NCBI GenBank assembly: GCA_023362775.1 | Contig: JALMGJ010000025.1 | Span: 10,207,501 to 10,271,500, forward strand | Direction: 5' to 3' | DNA: 64,000 nucleotides | Source: Charina bottae | Taxonomy: Eukaryota; Chordata; Lepidosauria; Squamata; Charinaidae | Shown: one piece after another, positions 10,815 to 21,184 of the stretch | Layout: every line of letters begins with the position of its first letter | How positions within the stretch are numbered: position 1 is the stretch's first letter | Position numbers and translations under genes: made by a program | The notes under the pieces: model-generated | The model's input: the letters and a program-made list of their open reading frames with translations, nothing else | The model's database searches: none | Told to the model about the DNA's origin: nothing

Positions 10815-11182
10815 ATCTGAAGGGTTGTCACACAGAAGAGGAAGTGTGTTTATTCTCTATTACCCCCAGAAGGCAAGACCAGACCCCATTAAAATTACAG
10901 AATTGTGTTACATTAAAACTACAAACTACATTAAAACTAGAAAATTAAAACTACAAAGAAGCAGGTTCAGGTGTGATACTAGCAAAAACTTCCTAATTTT
11001 ATGGGCTGTCAGCCAGTGGAACAGGCTGTCATTTGAAGTAGTGAGTTCTGCTTCGCTAGTGGTCTTCAAACAGAAATTGGATGGTCATTTGTCAGAGATT
11101 GTCTAGGTTCCTACACTGGACAGGGGGTGGACTGGGGGATATCTAACTCTATAACACCCATCCAACCCTATGATTCTGTTGT

Positions 11183-11796
11183 TCTTTGTATATCTGGGTA
11201 TCATCTTCATGTTGATGATGCCTTACTCTATGCCAGCAGATGTCCTGTCCTAGGAGCTTCATGTATGTAGATGTTGAATAGCAGGAAAGCAAGATTGAGT
11301 GTTCCAGTACCCCAGCTGTCTTCTGTGTGTAAGAGAAGTCTAGGACCTAGGTCTCCATGCTCCTAGTCCAGCAAGCCAGCACTTTCACCTTAACCACTAC
11401 ACCATATTGGCTCTTCTATTCATACACACACAAACACGCACACAAACACACTCAGTAAAACCTTGATTTAACAGACCATTGGGATAGGGCGGAGCTGTTA
11501 CTCCCAAATGTCTATTTTTTCTGTCATTTAACATAATGCAAACTGTGTAATTTCTGCAACTGCATCATTACACAATGATTGTGTAATTGTGTAAATTGCA
11601 TCAAACATAAATTGATGCAAAGAAGACAAATATAATATAATTTAACTTAACTTAAAGTTAAGTGCCTTGTCTAGACTACTATAGCTGCAACAGATTTGTC
11701 CATTATTTGAGGGGGATGTCTGGATGGAAATTTTGTCCATTGCATCATCTGCAAATTAAAGCTTTAAGTTAAGTTTTATTCAGTGTGTGTGTGTGT
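11183..11796. other. unique sequence with SINE head remnant and possible MITE
   Basis: At 11330-11416 there is a reversed tRNA-type SINE head ('cttaaccactacaccatatt'). At about 11452-11785 a segment starting 'cagtaaaaccttgattta' and ending with a loosely inverted 'taagttaagttttatt' might be a degraded pogo-type MITE, but the ends match poorly. CA-rich and TG-rich short tracts lie at 11423-11450 and 11783-11797. Confidence 0.35.
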
Positions 11797-12412
11797 GAGC
11801 AGTGGTAGTTTTGGAGGATCCATTAGAGGGAGTAGAAACATTAATGGGAAAATTAAAGGACTTTGGAATGCTAGCAGGTTTTAAGATTAATAATCAGAAG
11901 ATGAAGATGTTAATAAAAAATATGAAAATAAAAGATCAAATAGAACTGATGGAGAAAACTGGTTTTAAGATTGAGAAAAAAGTAAAATACTTGGGTATTA
12001 TTATGCCAAATATGAATTGTACATTATTTCAAAATAATTATGTTAAGACATGGAATGAAATTAAGGACATGTTAAGATGGGAGAAATTAAAATTGTCACT
12101 GTTTGGGAGGATTTCTGTGATAAAAATGAATGTTTTGCCTAGAATGATGTTTTTATTTCAGACAATACCTGTTTTGACAACTGATGTGCCATTCAAGCAA
12201 TGGCAAAAAGATATATCTAAATTTGTATGGCAAGGGAAAAAACCACAAGTTAAATACAAAAATGCAAAGGAAAGAGGAGGATGGGGTACACAGGATTTGA
12301 AACTGTATTTTGCAGCTTGTTGTTTGGTTTGGATGAAAGAATGGGTGTTGCTGAGAAACAAAAGTGTGTGTGTGTGTGAGTGTGGGTGTGTATTTAGATC
12401 TATATTGTCCAG
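11797..12412 (+). pseudogene. L1 ORF2 fragment (post-RT region)
   Basis: An open stretch of about 200 codons from a LINE-1 ORF2, covering the end of the reverse transcriptase palm and the thumb-like region. Recognisable segments are the 'LEDPLEGVETLMGKL' stretch normally just after the FADD motif, then 'FGMLAGFKINNQK', 'KYLGIIM', 'WEKLKLSLFGRISVIKMNVLPR' and 'ERGGWGTQDLKLYFAA'. The catalytic aspartates are absent because the copy begins after them, at a TG-repeat. The C-terminal part is lost at a GT-rich tract (12363-12382). No endonuclease is present. The frame has survived without a stop, so the copy is not very old. This is a retrotransposon relic, not a host gene. Confidence 0.8.
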
Positions 12413-12643
12413 TTTGTACACTGAAACACAAACTCTTACTATATGAATATCATCTGTTAACAGTAAAAAAATGGGTTTTGTGACAATATTCACAGCGGCT
12501 TGAAAATGAATGCTTGAAGTGTCTGATTTGTATGTACTACATATGAAATTCAAGCAGGAAATAGTTCTTACCCTCTTATAAAAATGCAACTGGTTGATTG
12601 GTATTCAGACCAAGATATCCTGTTGGAGCTCATTCTGTTTATG

Positions 12644-12681
<38 letters not shown>

Positions 12682-13902
12682 GTATGTGTATCTCCAGTCT
12701 ATTCATTCAACCTAATTAACACAATTTAAGCTTTTGTTGCTACACAAATCCTGATTGTAGCAATCTGCTTCAGTACAATAAGGAGACACAGTGTGAACTG
12801 ATTTAATGCAAGATATACTTTTTTAGTACTAAAACAGTAGGACAGTTTAATTTTCTTTTCTCATTTAACTACAAACAATGTTTGCACAGGAGCTAGTTTA
12901 TCTATACTGATAAAATTAGTGATTGGTATGGGATTTGGAACAGATTATTGTCTTATCACTGCTAGTCTAATATTAGGACAAGATATATATATGATATAAA
13001 ATGTTGTCAAGCTCACCAAATGAGTGATAAATAAAATTCTCCAAAGTTTGAGGTAAAGGCATCAGTTAAAGAATGCATTAGCTTATAATATTCATAACAA
13101 AAATTGCCTTCAAACTTCCAGCTGTGACTTACGTCATAAAATAATTTTAGGACAAAGAGAAGTATGGTTGATGAAAGTGATCTCTTATTTCACTCATATG
13201 TCTTATATGAGTGTGGAGATCAATTCTCATTAACATAGCACTAGGAGCAGCATTTTCAAATATTCCACAGTGTTGGAAATCTCATTAAAGTAGTCAATTG
13301 CCATTGGTTTTCTATGCATAGCATATATGTAAAAAGAGTAAAACTTCTTGGGGGAAAAAAAGAAACTCCACCAAGTTTCCAACAACAAGGAGCATTATGG
13401 TTTTGCTTTTCCCTACACAACTTCCTATGCTGTAGATTTTTAAACAGCCCCGAAAGTATCTGAACAAGGTGTCCGTTCCTAGATGGACAGAGATGCCAAA
13501 ACAATAGTGCATGAGTCACAACATCACAACAAAAGCTTCCTGCTTGCAGTAAGGTAAGCTTTGGAGTTTGTATCATGACACACAACTTGTCAGATGCCAC
13601 CCCTCATTCAGATATCTGAAATGAACAAAATTCTGAGTTCCCCACTTTTTCCCTTCTATCCTAAGGGTGAGCAGAAATTTCATTTAGTTTCAGTTTTTTA
13701 ACCTGATCCTAAAAAGCAAGGAACTTTTTAAAAAAATGGTCTCACTAAGGTAATAATAATGATGATTACAATTACATTGGTTACAGCAGCACTTGTATAT
13801 TGTTGTTATTATTATTATTATTGCTAATCCCATACTGAACTCAAGTGGGCCTTTGGTAGCACTTTTTAATTCACCTAGAAGTCCAACAAGTAGGAGATAT
13901 AG
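12413..13902. other. unique sequence with (GT)n
   Basis: Contains a GT microsatellite at 12643-12681, and ATT and GTT short runs at 13797-13822. Several overlapping frames near 12150-12590 and 13256-13600 are antisense or chance frames. No gene or element recognised. Confidence 0.4.
12643..12681. repeat. (GT)n microsatellite
   Basis: About 19 uninterrupted dinucleotide units. Confidence 0.97.
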
Positions 13903-14082
13903 AGATTGTTGTTGTTTATTCATCCAGTCACTTCTGACTCTTCGTGACTTCATGGACCAGCTCACGCCAGAGCTTCCTGTCGGCCATTGCCACCCCCAGC
14001 TCCCCCAAGGTCGAGTCCGTCACCTCCAGAATATCATCCATACATCTTGCCCTTGGTCGGCCCCTCTTCCTTTTGCCTAGTT
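13903..14082 (-). mobile_element. Bov-B (RTE) LINE 3' end
   Basis: On the minus strand this encodes the C-terminus of a Bov-B type RTE ORF (GRPRARW-like start, then a DILEVTDST-like and a RKLWRELVHEVTKS-like block) and ends in an AATAAACAACAAC-type 3' terminus at the left edge. It lies head to head with another Bov-B fragment starting at about 14083 that repeats the same region in the opposite orientation. Confidence 0.85.
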
Positions 14083-14525
14083 AAAGCAGTGGTATTTCCC
14101 ATAGAAATCTATGGCTGCGAGAGCTAGACCATAAGGAAGACTGAGCGAAGGAAGATAGATGCTTTTGAACTGTGGTGTTGGAGGAAAATTCTGAGAGTGC
14201 CTTGGACTGCAAGAAGATCAAACCAGTCCATACTCCAGGAAATAAAGCCAGACTGCTCACTTGAGGGAATGATATTAAAGGCAAAACTGAAGTACTTTGG
14301 CCACATAATGAGAAGACAGGATACCCTGGAGTAGATGCTGATGCTAGGGAAAGTGGAAGGCAAAAGGAAGAGGGGCCGACCAAGGGCAAGATGGATGGAT
14401 GATATTCTGGAGGTGACGGACTCAACTGTGAGGGAGCTGGGGATGGCGACAGCTGACAGGAAGCTCTGGCGTGGGCTGGTCCATGAAGTCACGAAGAGTC
14501 GGAAGCGACTGAACGAATAAATAAC
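14083..14525 (+). mobile_element. Bov-B (RTE) LINE C-terminal fragment
   Basis: A longer Bov-B piece. It covers the post-RT region: 'MAARARP'-like remnant of the 'GCESWT' block, then 'DAFELWCWRKILRVPWTA' (about 14157-14212), 'SILQEIKPD', 'LKYFGHIMRRQDTLE', then the open frame 14335-14520 with 'GKVEGKRKRGRPRARW' and ending 'KSRKRLNE'. One stop (about 14333) splits the frame. The 3' end 'gaacgaataaataac' is typical. The reverse transcriptase core is missing. Confidence 0.88.
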
Positions 14526-16386
14526 AAAAATGTTGTCTTTGGAGGAGGAAGTTGATTAAGAGGTTTATATATATATATTTCTTTTAATATAAGGGGAGGG
14601 AACAATTGTATTTAGTGATTTTTATAATGTCCTAATGGAATGATTTATAAAAACAATGTGACTTTGGTTTGATATAGAGTAAGGGTTTGATTATGGAAAT
14701 TGCTGTATATTCTTGCTGTTAAAAGTCGGAAGTCAACTCTATGTAATCTTTAAAATTCTTTTCACACTTTTTAATTATTTTCTTTTTCTTTTTGTAGTTT
14801 TTTGTTTTTTGTTTGTTTTTATATTTGCTTTAAACTTAATACAATTCTTATATATATATATATATAAAAAGAATATAACTTCAGCAAGTTTCCAACAACA
14901 GTTTCCCATTGAGGCCATTGTTCTTTTTCAACCTTCTGTGCACCATCTTTTAGTAAGCGGATTCCCAAAAGTGAAGAGATTGGAGGTAGCTGAGTCACGC
15001 GGTTGCTTTCTTAGCATCAAGCCGAATGACAAGTGTGTCTCAGTCAGAATCACAACAAAGTTTGAAAAGCTGAAACTGTCAAATCACTGGCCTCTCTGCT
15101 TGAAGCCTGGGAAACGTAAAGGAGTATTTTGTCCAGAAAGATCATTTGATGCTAGAATTTGACAGCAGGCAGTGGATTTAGGGATAAAGTGAGAAGCACA
15201 TACACAGAGTTATGAATATTTGCAGGGAACGGACAGAATATATTGATTTTTTTAAGGGTGGCTAGTATTTCTGTGACAGATTATTGAAGGCCCTCTATAT
15301 GATTACTTTTTCGTGCTTATCCTGAATGACAGAAAAAGAAGCTATGTCCTGTCCTAAACATTAATTCATAAGAGCTTCTCCTATTTCTTTAGAAGATTGC
15401 TACCGTTCAGTGTCCCCTTCTCCTTCTCCCCCCTCCAATTGCACCAAAAACAGGTTTAGGTGAAGTAAGAATGTCAAAGCCCCACATTCTAGGCAGAAGT
15501 TAAGAAGGCAGTTTTAATGAATAGGTGTGTTTAAAACTGCAGGTTTAAACTTGATATTTATATCAAGGGGGGGGGGAAATTGAACCATACAGAATGCTTA
15601 TGAAGAGGGCTAGCACCAAACTATACTGAGAACTAAACTCAGGTTCCATAGGAGTCTCTATTCTGGGAATTAGCCACCTATAAGGAGAAGGAAAGATGAG
15701 ATGGCATGTTATGTAGAATTGGTGATGGTTTTTCTTCACTGGAGTCGGGTCGAGATAGAATCCAGTCCCAATGATTATGCCTTTAATGTTACTCAACAGG
15801 TAGGACATTCAACATATTGAGAAGCAAAGGCAAGTAAAGTGAAAGAACAGCCAAGAGAGATTACACTTTCAAAAACCAAGAAGGAGCTACAGTATATCTC
15901 TTGTTTAATGCAAGTGAGAAAAATATGAGAAAAGAAGAAAAAGACCTGAAGCAGGAATAGCAGACAGGAGTAATGCAGATCGGAAGCCAAGTGGCACTCT
16001 GGTTAGGGGGAAAGGTTAGCGGTTTGAAGGAATACAGAGGAGATCAAAGGCTGGAGGAAGGAAGAATTGGATAATGAGGGAGGAGTAACTTCTGGTATGA
16101 TGCTTAAATTCTTGTTCAGCTACTCAGTCCTGGCTCACATGGAAACCACACAAAAATACATCTGAAGATTTCTCTCTTGCAGTCATTCAAACTGAATGAA
16201 CAAACATTAGAGTAAAGCCAGTATGAAGAGGCTTAACAGGGATGCTCACTCCTCAGTGCCGCAGTTAGCTCCTGAATGGGGATCCATTTCTGTATCAATC
16301 AAAACTGTAAAGAAATTCACATTAGCTATGCAGCTACAAAAGGCCTATATAATTTCTCAGCTTATGATCAGTAATAGGTATTTTCC
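14526..16386. other. AT-rich sequence, possible L1 3' UTR, otherwise unique
   Basis: The part 14560-14880 is very T-rich, with TA runs (14839-14866), and reads like an L1 3' UTR, but I cannot tie it to the L1 fragment at 11.8 kb. Frame 14713-15162 has no recognisable motif. A G-run lies at 15565-15576. The rest shows nothing. Confidence 0.35.
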
Positions 16387-16394
16387 TTAAGATA

Positions 16395-16726
16395 AAAGGT
16401 AAAGGTTCCCCCCGCACATTTGTGCAGTCGTGTCCGACTCTAGGGGCCAGTGCTCATCTCCGTTTCTTAGCCAAAGAGCCAGCGTTGTCCGAGGATGCTT
16501 CCACGGTCATGTGGCCGGCATGACACACGCGGAACGCTGTTACCTACCCACCGAAGTGGTACCTATTAATCTACTTGCATTTGCATGCTTTCGAATTACT
16601 AGGTTGGCAAGAGCTGGAGCTAGTGCAGGAGCTCACACCGCACACAGGGTCAGGGATTCGAACCTCTGAACTTGCGATCTTCCGATCGACAAGCCTGACT
16701 TCTTACCTGCTGAGCCACCACGCCCC
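16395..16726 (-). mobile_element. type C SINE, reverse copy
   Basis: Same family as 9829-10163, in reverse. The left edge is the tail (AAAGGTAAAGG then 'cgtgtccgactctaggg'). The right edge is the tRNA-like head ('gctgagccaccacgcccc'). A 10-bp target duplication, CCTTAAGATA, flanks it at 16385-16394 and 16725-16734; the two 'cc' bases may belong to either. A perfect duplication implies a recent insertion. Confidence 0.88.
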
Positions 16727-16959
16727 TTAAGATACCCAGTTTTAAAACATCTCTTAAGGTCAAGTTTAATTTGGGTGCGTGTGTGAGGGAAAGTGTGAAA
16801 TCCAAATTCTTATAAATCAGATTCTGAAACATCTTTGTAAGATATGTGTTTTATTATTTACAATGAGTGTACATTCATTCAGGCTATAATGGCACATTAA
16901 GAATCATTCCATATTCCTCTATAACCATGTATAAGTTTCTCTCTCTGTGTATATCATTC

Positions 16960-18737
16960 ATTCATTGGCGATCACTCGTAGCCGAGTAAGATTGTCTTCC
17001 AAAGGTAAAATTTTAACGGTGAATCCGTAAGTGGCTATAAAGGCCAATTCTGGATCCGCACAACCTCCCACAATGAGGGCATAGGTTTCCGGGTGGGAGA
17101 CGGTCATGATGAGGGTTTGCCTGACGTGCCTTCCTTTTAGCTCTCTTCTCCTTTTCGCCCTGTACTCGTGCTTCTTCAAAGTCCATAGCGCCATTAATAA
17201 AGGCTGACCTCCAATTGAAACGCTCATGAGTTAGGGCTTCCCAGTTCTCAATGCTGATATTACATTTTTTTAAATTAGCTTTGAGAGTATCTTTGAATCT
17301 CTTTTGCTGTCCACCAATATTCCGTTTTCCATTCTTAAGTTGGGAGTAAAGTAGCTGCTTTGGAAGACGATGGTCAGGCATTCGAACAACATGGCCGGTC
17401 CAGCGAAGTTGATGTTGGATGATCATTGTTTCAATGCTGGTGGTTTTCGCTTCTTCTAACACGCTAACATTAGTCCGCCTATCTTCCCAAGTAATTTGCA
17501 GAATTTTTCGGAGGCAGCGTTGATGGAATCTTTCAAGAAGTTGGAGGTGGCGTTTGTAGAGGGTCCATGTTTCACAGGCGTACAGAAGGGTTGGTAGTAC
17601 AATGGCTTTGTAAACAAGCATTTTGGTCTCCCTGCGAATGTCCCGATCCTCAAACACTCTACGCTTCATTCGGGAGAAAGCTACACTCGCAGAGCTCAGG
17701 CGATGCTGAATTTCAGCGTCGATGTCGGCTTTTGTTGATAGATGGCTGCCGAGATAAGAAAAGTGGTCGACATTTTCTAGTGACACACCTTTAAGCTGGA
17801 TTGATGGCGCTGCAGAGGGATTGGTTCGAACTTGCTGGTAAAGCACTTTGGTTTTTTTAATGTTAATCGAGAGGCCGAGCTTTTCATATGCTTCTGCAAA
17901 GATGTTTAGGATAGTTTGAAGATCTTCCTCGGAGTGTGCACAGACTACGTTATCATCAGCATATTGAAGTTCTATAACAGAAGTTGCAATTACCTTATTT
18001 TTTGCTTTCAGCCTACTAAGATTAAAAAGCTTTCCATCTGTTCGATATATAATTTCTACACCAGTAGGAAGTTTCTCTTCAACAAGGTGCATAATCATAG
18101 CGATGAAGATAGCGAATAAGGTTGGAGCAATAACACATCCCTGTTTAACGCCGGATTCCACTTTAAATGGATCGCTTTGAGAGCCATTGTTATTCAGGAT
18201 TGTTGCCATCATGTCGTCATGGAGTAACCGCAAGATGTTCACAAATTTATCAGGGCATCCGATTTTCAGAAGGATGGTCCAGAGAGCAGTACGATTTACA
18301 GTATCAAAAGCTTTAGTCAGATCAATAAACGCCATGTACAGAGGGCGGTTTTGCTCCTTGCATTTTTCTTGAAGCTGTCGTGCAGTGAAGATCATATCCA
18401 CTGTTCCCCTGGAAGGGCGGAAGCCATTTTGCGTTTCAGGGAGGATGTCTTCTGATACAGATAGGAGACGGTTTGCAATGATCTTTGCCAGGATTTTGCC
18501 TGCTGTGGCTAGAAGGGAGATGCCTCGGTAGTTTCCACAGTCTGTTCTATCACCCTTTTTAAAGAGAGTGATAATTATGGCATCCCTAAAGTCTGCTGGA
18601 ATCTCCTCCCTCATCCAGATTTTTTTCGATGAGCTTATGAAGTTGTTGTGTAAGTTCAGGCCCGCCTTCTTTAAAGACTTCAGCAGGAATCCCATCAGGT
18701 CCACTAGCTTTGTTATTTTTCATTTGTTTAGTGGCTT
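16960..18737 (-). mobile_element. 5'-truncated non-LTR LINE with long RT frame
   Basis: A LINE on the minus strand. Its 5' part (endonuclease and upstream) is gone, cut at an (AT)n tract at 18737. The reverse transcriptase and C-terminal domain are nearly intact (see 17013-18735). The 3' end is at about 16960, where an ATGA-type tail ('gaatgaatgat' on the minus strand) ends the element. I cannot name the clade with confidence. The post-RT layout resembles RTE/Bov-B, but the C-terminal zinc finger is different from the Bov-B copies in this window. Confidence 0.85.
17013..18735 (-). pseudogene. LINE reverse transcriptase ORF with C-terminal zinc finger
   Basis: A 563-codon frame (17013-18704) encodes a retrotransposon reverse transcriptase. 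Approximate residues: NYRGISLL 58-65, FIDLTKAFD 126-134 (first catalytic Asp), GVKQGC 185-190, YADD 248-251 (catalytic pair), then a post-RT region with 'LPTLLYACETW' and 'HQLRWTGHVVRM'. A C-terminal C2H2 finger (C542, C545, H558, H562; spacing C-x2-C-x12-H-x3-H) is followed by the stop. The first 26 or so residues are out of frame: the true upstream reading (KNNKASGPDGIPAEVF) is in another frame, and the two join at a run of seven T on the plus strand (18620-18626), one base too many. The gene is 5' truncated, so it cannot transpose alone. The protein would reverse-transcribe its own RNA at a nick in the nucleus. Confidence 0.88.
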
Positions 18738-18800
18738 ATATATATATATATATATATATTATATATTATATAATAATATATATAATATATATATTATATA

Positions 18801-18843
<43 letters not shown>

Positions 18844-18853
18844 TATATGTGTG
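18738..18853. repeat. (AT)n tract with inverted sub-blocks
   Basis: About 115 bp of almost pure A/T with TATA and 'taataata' interruptions, ending in 'atatatgtgtgtaag'. It abuts the truncated LINE, so it hides any target duplication. Such tracts extrude cruciforms easily. Confidence 0.95.
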
Positions 18854-20863
18854 TAAGCACATGTATGATTATGTGCATGTAGATTCTCTACAACCTTTGA
18901 TATTCAAATTATAGAGATTACAGTCAGCGGGGAAAAATAGCGTTAATGAAGGATTTGTCTAGAGTTGAACCATACAGATGAGAACTAGAACCCGTGGGAA
19001 ACCTGCTGTCCTGCAGTCTCCTCACAAGGAGCAGCCATATGGAGCAGAATGAGCGATGTCCCATCCTCTCCTTCTGTGGAGAAGTTCTGTGGAAACTTCT
19101 GTATACTCACCAGTCCTTCGGTCTTAGCTGTGGTCATCGTCTCTGCTCATTCAGAGACATCTTAGCCCGCCATTCCTCACCTGGAAGTTCCAAAGGAAGT
19201 TAGTGTGCTTATGAATAGCTATTTTTACAATATTTTAGAATTTACGTATCAAGCAGTTATCATAAATAAAGACACTACAGCTTCCCAATTTAGTATTTAA
19301 AAAAAAAAAACCTAACAGCAAGTTCATCTACTAATGCATTCATACTGAGTTTCAGTGCTAAATACATCAAGTTCCTAACTGTTGGCAAAGCAGCCTTATT
19401 TTAAAATGAAGTAAACTGGTAATTTCCCCCCTCAAAACAATGTAAGTTGACTGTGCTTGCTATCTTGTGTGAACATGTCTTCAGAACGGAAAGAAAGTTT
19501 TGAAATAAATATCTCCCGCTTGAACAGCTTCTGTTTCTAAGGTATGCCCCTTATTTTACAGATAAAATCTATTCATAGTTGTGTATTTCTAGGAACAGAA
19601 GAAACGTGGACACCAATTCATTAGCAGAAGAATGGACACCATGGATGGGATCAGGTTTCCAATTCTCACTGCCTGAGCCACTGTGGTCAGCCCCACCAGG
19701 CAGATGACTCTTCTGACATAGATTATATACTTTCTTCATTGGTATTTCTGATATAAAGTTCTGTATTGATTATTTGCAAACTTTTCATCTGTAGACATGC
19801 TTTTTCATGAAAGGTGGGGGGGGGGGGGAGGGAAACAACCAACTTTCTAGCTAATTTGTTAGAGACTGCTCTATCAGGACCTAATTACAATTGTGGAGTC
19901 AGGAAATAGATTCCATTCCCTGTACATTATGAATGCTCCTCGAATCCTCATTTATCATATTCAAGGTTATGTAGAGTTGATGTACAAGAAGCCCAAACAC
20001 TTTTATTGCAATCATTCCCACAGTTCATATCTGTAAGAGACAAACTTCTTAAACCCTTGGATAATGTCAAAATTAAAATACCATTCAGATTGGATTACAC
20101 GAAAGTACAAAGTCTGAAAGAAAAACCCTAAAGATAAAAATAGAGTCCCAAATCATAAATTATAATTTAGTGAAATTTTGTTTAAGCAGATAGAAACTAG
20201 AATACTGGAGTATGAACTGCCATGTATCCAACATTGACCTTTCTACAAAATTTGTATACTTGCAACATTTTTGTAGAGGATTAGTGCTACAGTGAAACTT
20301 GGGACATAAATTCAGGCTCCATAGCAACAGATCTCATCCCTACTATCCCTACCTGCAGCTCAAAGAAATGCCTTCAGATCAATTCTATCAACTTGGCTTG
20401 CAGACGGTCTATTTCCTTCTCAGTTTTCTGGTAAAGTGACTGAATAAAACAGGAAACAAAATGGCTGCAACCCACACATGCTTCCTCTAGGAGAGACTGT
20501 AGCCCCAGCAGTGGATTTTGGCTTGCTATTCTTTTTTCTTCAGAGTGATCTCCTTTCTATGTTCCCTGCTGACAGTTTTCACGGAGCAAGTTCAGCTTGC
20601 CTCTACTCTTTCTTCAACAATTTTCTCTCTCGCCCACAAACACATACACAGTCCAGCAAGGGCTTATAAGAGAAATGAGACAATAAAGTAAAACACAGCC
20701 TCCAAGCTTCTTTACAAGGGTAGTGTGCAAATTTAAGAACTTAGTCCTACCCTCACATCTTCAACCCAACGCATGAAGAGTGATGAGCAGCCCCTCCCCT
20801 TTTCTAGTCATGCTGATAAAGAGACACAGCCACAATGGCCTGTATAACAAGAGACTCCAGATG
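18854..20863. other. unique sequence, no gene seen
   Basis: Contains an A-run (19300-19310), a G-run (19817-19831) and short chance frames (18994-19203, 20478-20669). No repeat ends recognised. Confidence 0.4.
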
Positions 20864-21184
20864 CAGCCTTTCTCAACTTTTTGACCCTGGAGGAACCCTT
20901 GAAATATTTTTTACACCTCCGGGAACCCCTGAACATTCAGGCTCCAATGTAGGCCAGAAATTACAAAATTATTATTATTTATATTCGTTTCATGTGTAGG
21001 CCTGTATACTGTAGATGCATTAACAATGTTCTTAAACTGAAAATAAAGAATGAAACTTACTTCTTTAATGTGAAGTTGCCCGAATTTGAAATAATTTTTT
21101 AAATAAATCAGGATCTCCCAGGGAACCCCTAGTGACCTCTCGTGGAACCCTCGGGTGCCACGGAACCCTGCTTGAGAAACTCTG
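20864..21184. mobile_element. non-autonomous hAT-like element
   Basis: Ends are inverted: left CAGCCTTTCTCAACTTTTTG, right ending 'ttgagaaactctg'. Subterminal 'ggaacccttg' and 'ggaacccctg' phrases recur at both sides (20890-20935 and 21121-21170), as in a known squamate hAT MITE type. The interior is AT-rich. The 8-bp flanks (TCCAGATG left, CACCAGAG right) do not match well, so the target duplication is unproven or decayed. No transposase. Confidence 0.65.

Larger units (their letters stand above)
8590..11182 (+). mobile_element. degraded CR1 LINE with three nested insertions
   Basis: This is the longest CR1 in the window, but it is split. In order: the linker before the RT (8600-8720, 'GFFGYIRSKSKNK'-like); RT start (9033-9320, 'GKVFEQIIKQHVSE' and 'LDLSKAFYRL'); the block with 'LFNLFSSNLDKG' and 'CADDTKLGGTAN' (9408-9638); the 'VNHKLNMSSRCDAAAKKAH' block (9696-9810). 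After insertions, remnants continue at 10372-10560 and 10815-11106, ending 'FKQKLDGHLSEIV', then a short UTR with 'tatgattctg'. The polymerase motif is CADD rather than the usual FADD. Stops and frameshifts are frequent. Insertions occupy 9829-10163, about 10187-10370 and about 10563-10814. Confidence 0.85.

Noticed and set aside
11802..12446. Novel host protein of 214 residues
   Set aside because: The motif order is that of an L1 ORF2 after the RT catalytic box; the last residues come from a GT-rich tract.
14713..15162. 149-codon membrane-like frame
   Set aside because: The hydrophobic half comes from T-rich DNA, with no motif, no homologue I recognise and no splice context.
20864..21184. 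Target duplication for this hAT-like element
   Set aside because: The flanking 8-mers do not match beyond chance at the boundaries I can define, so I report ends only.
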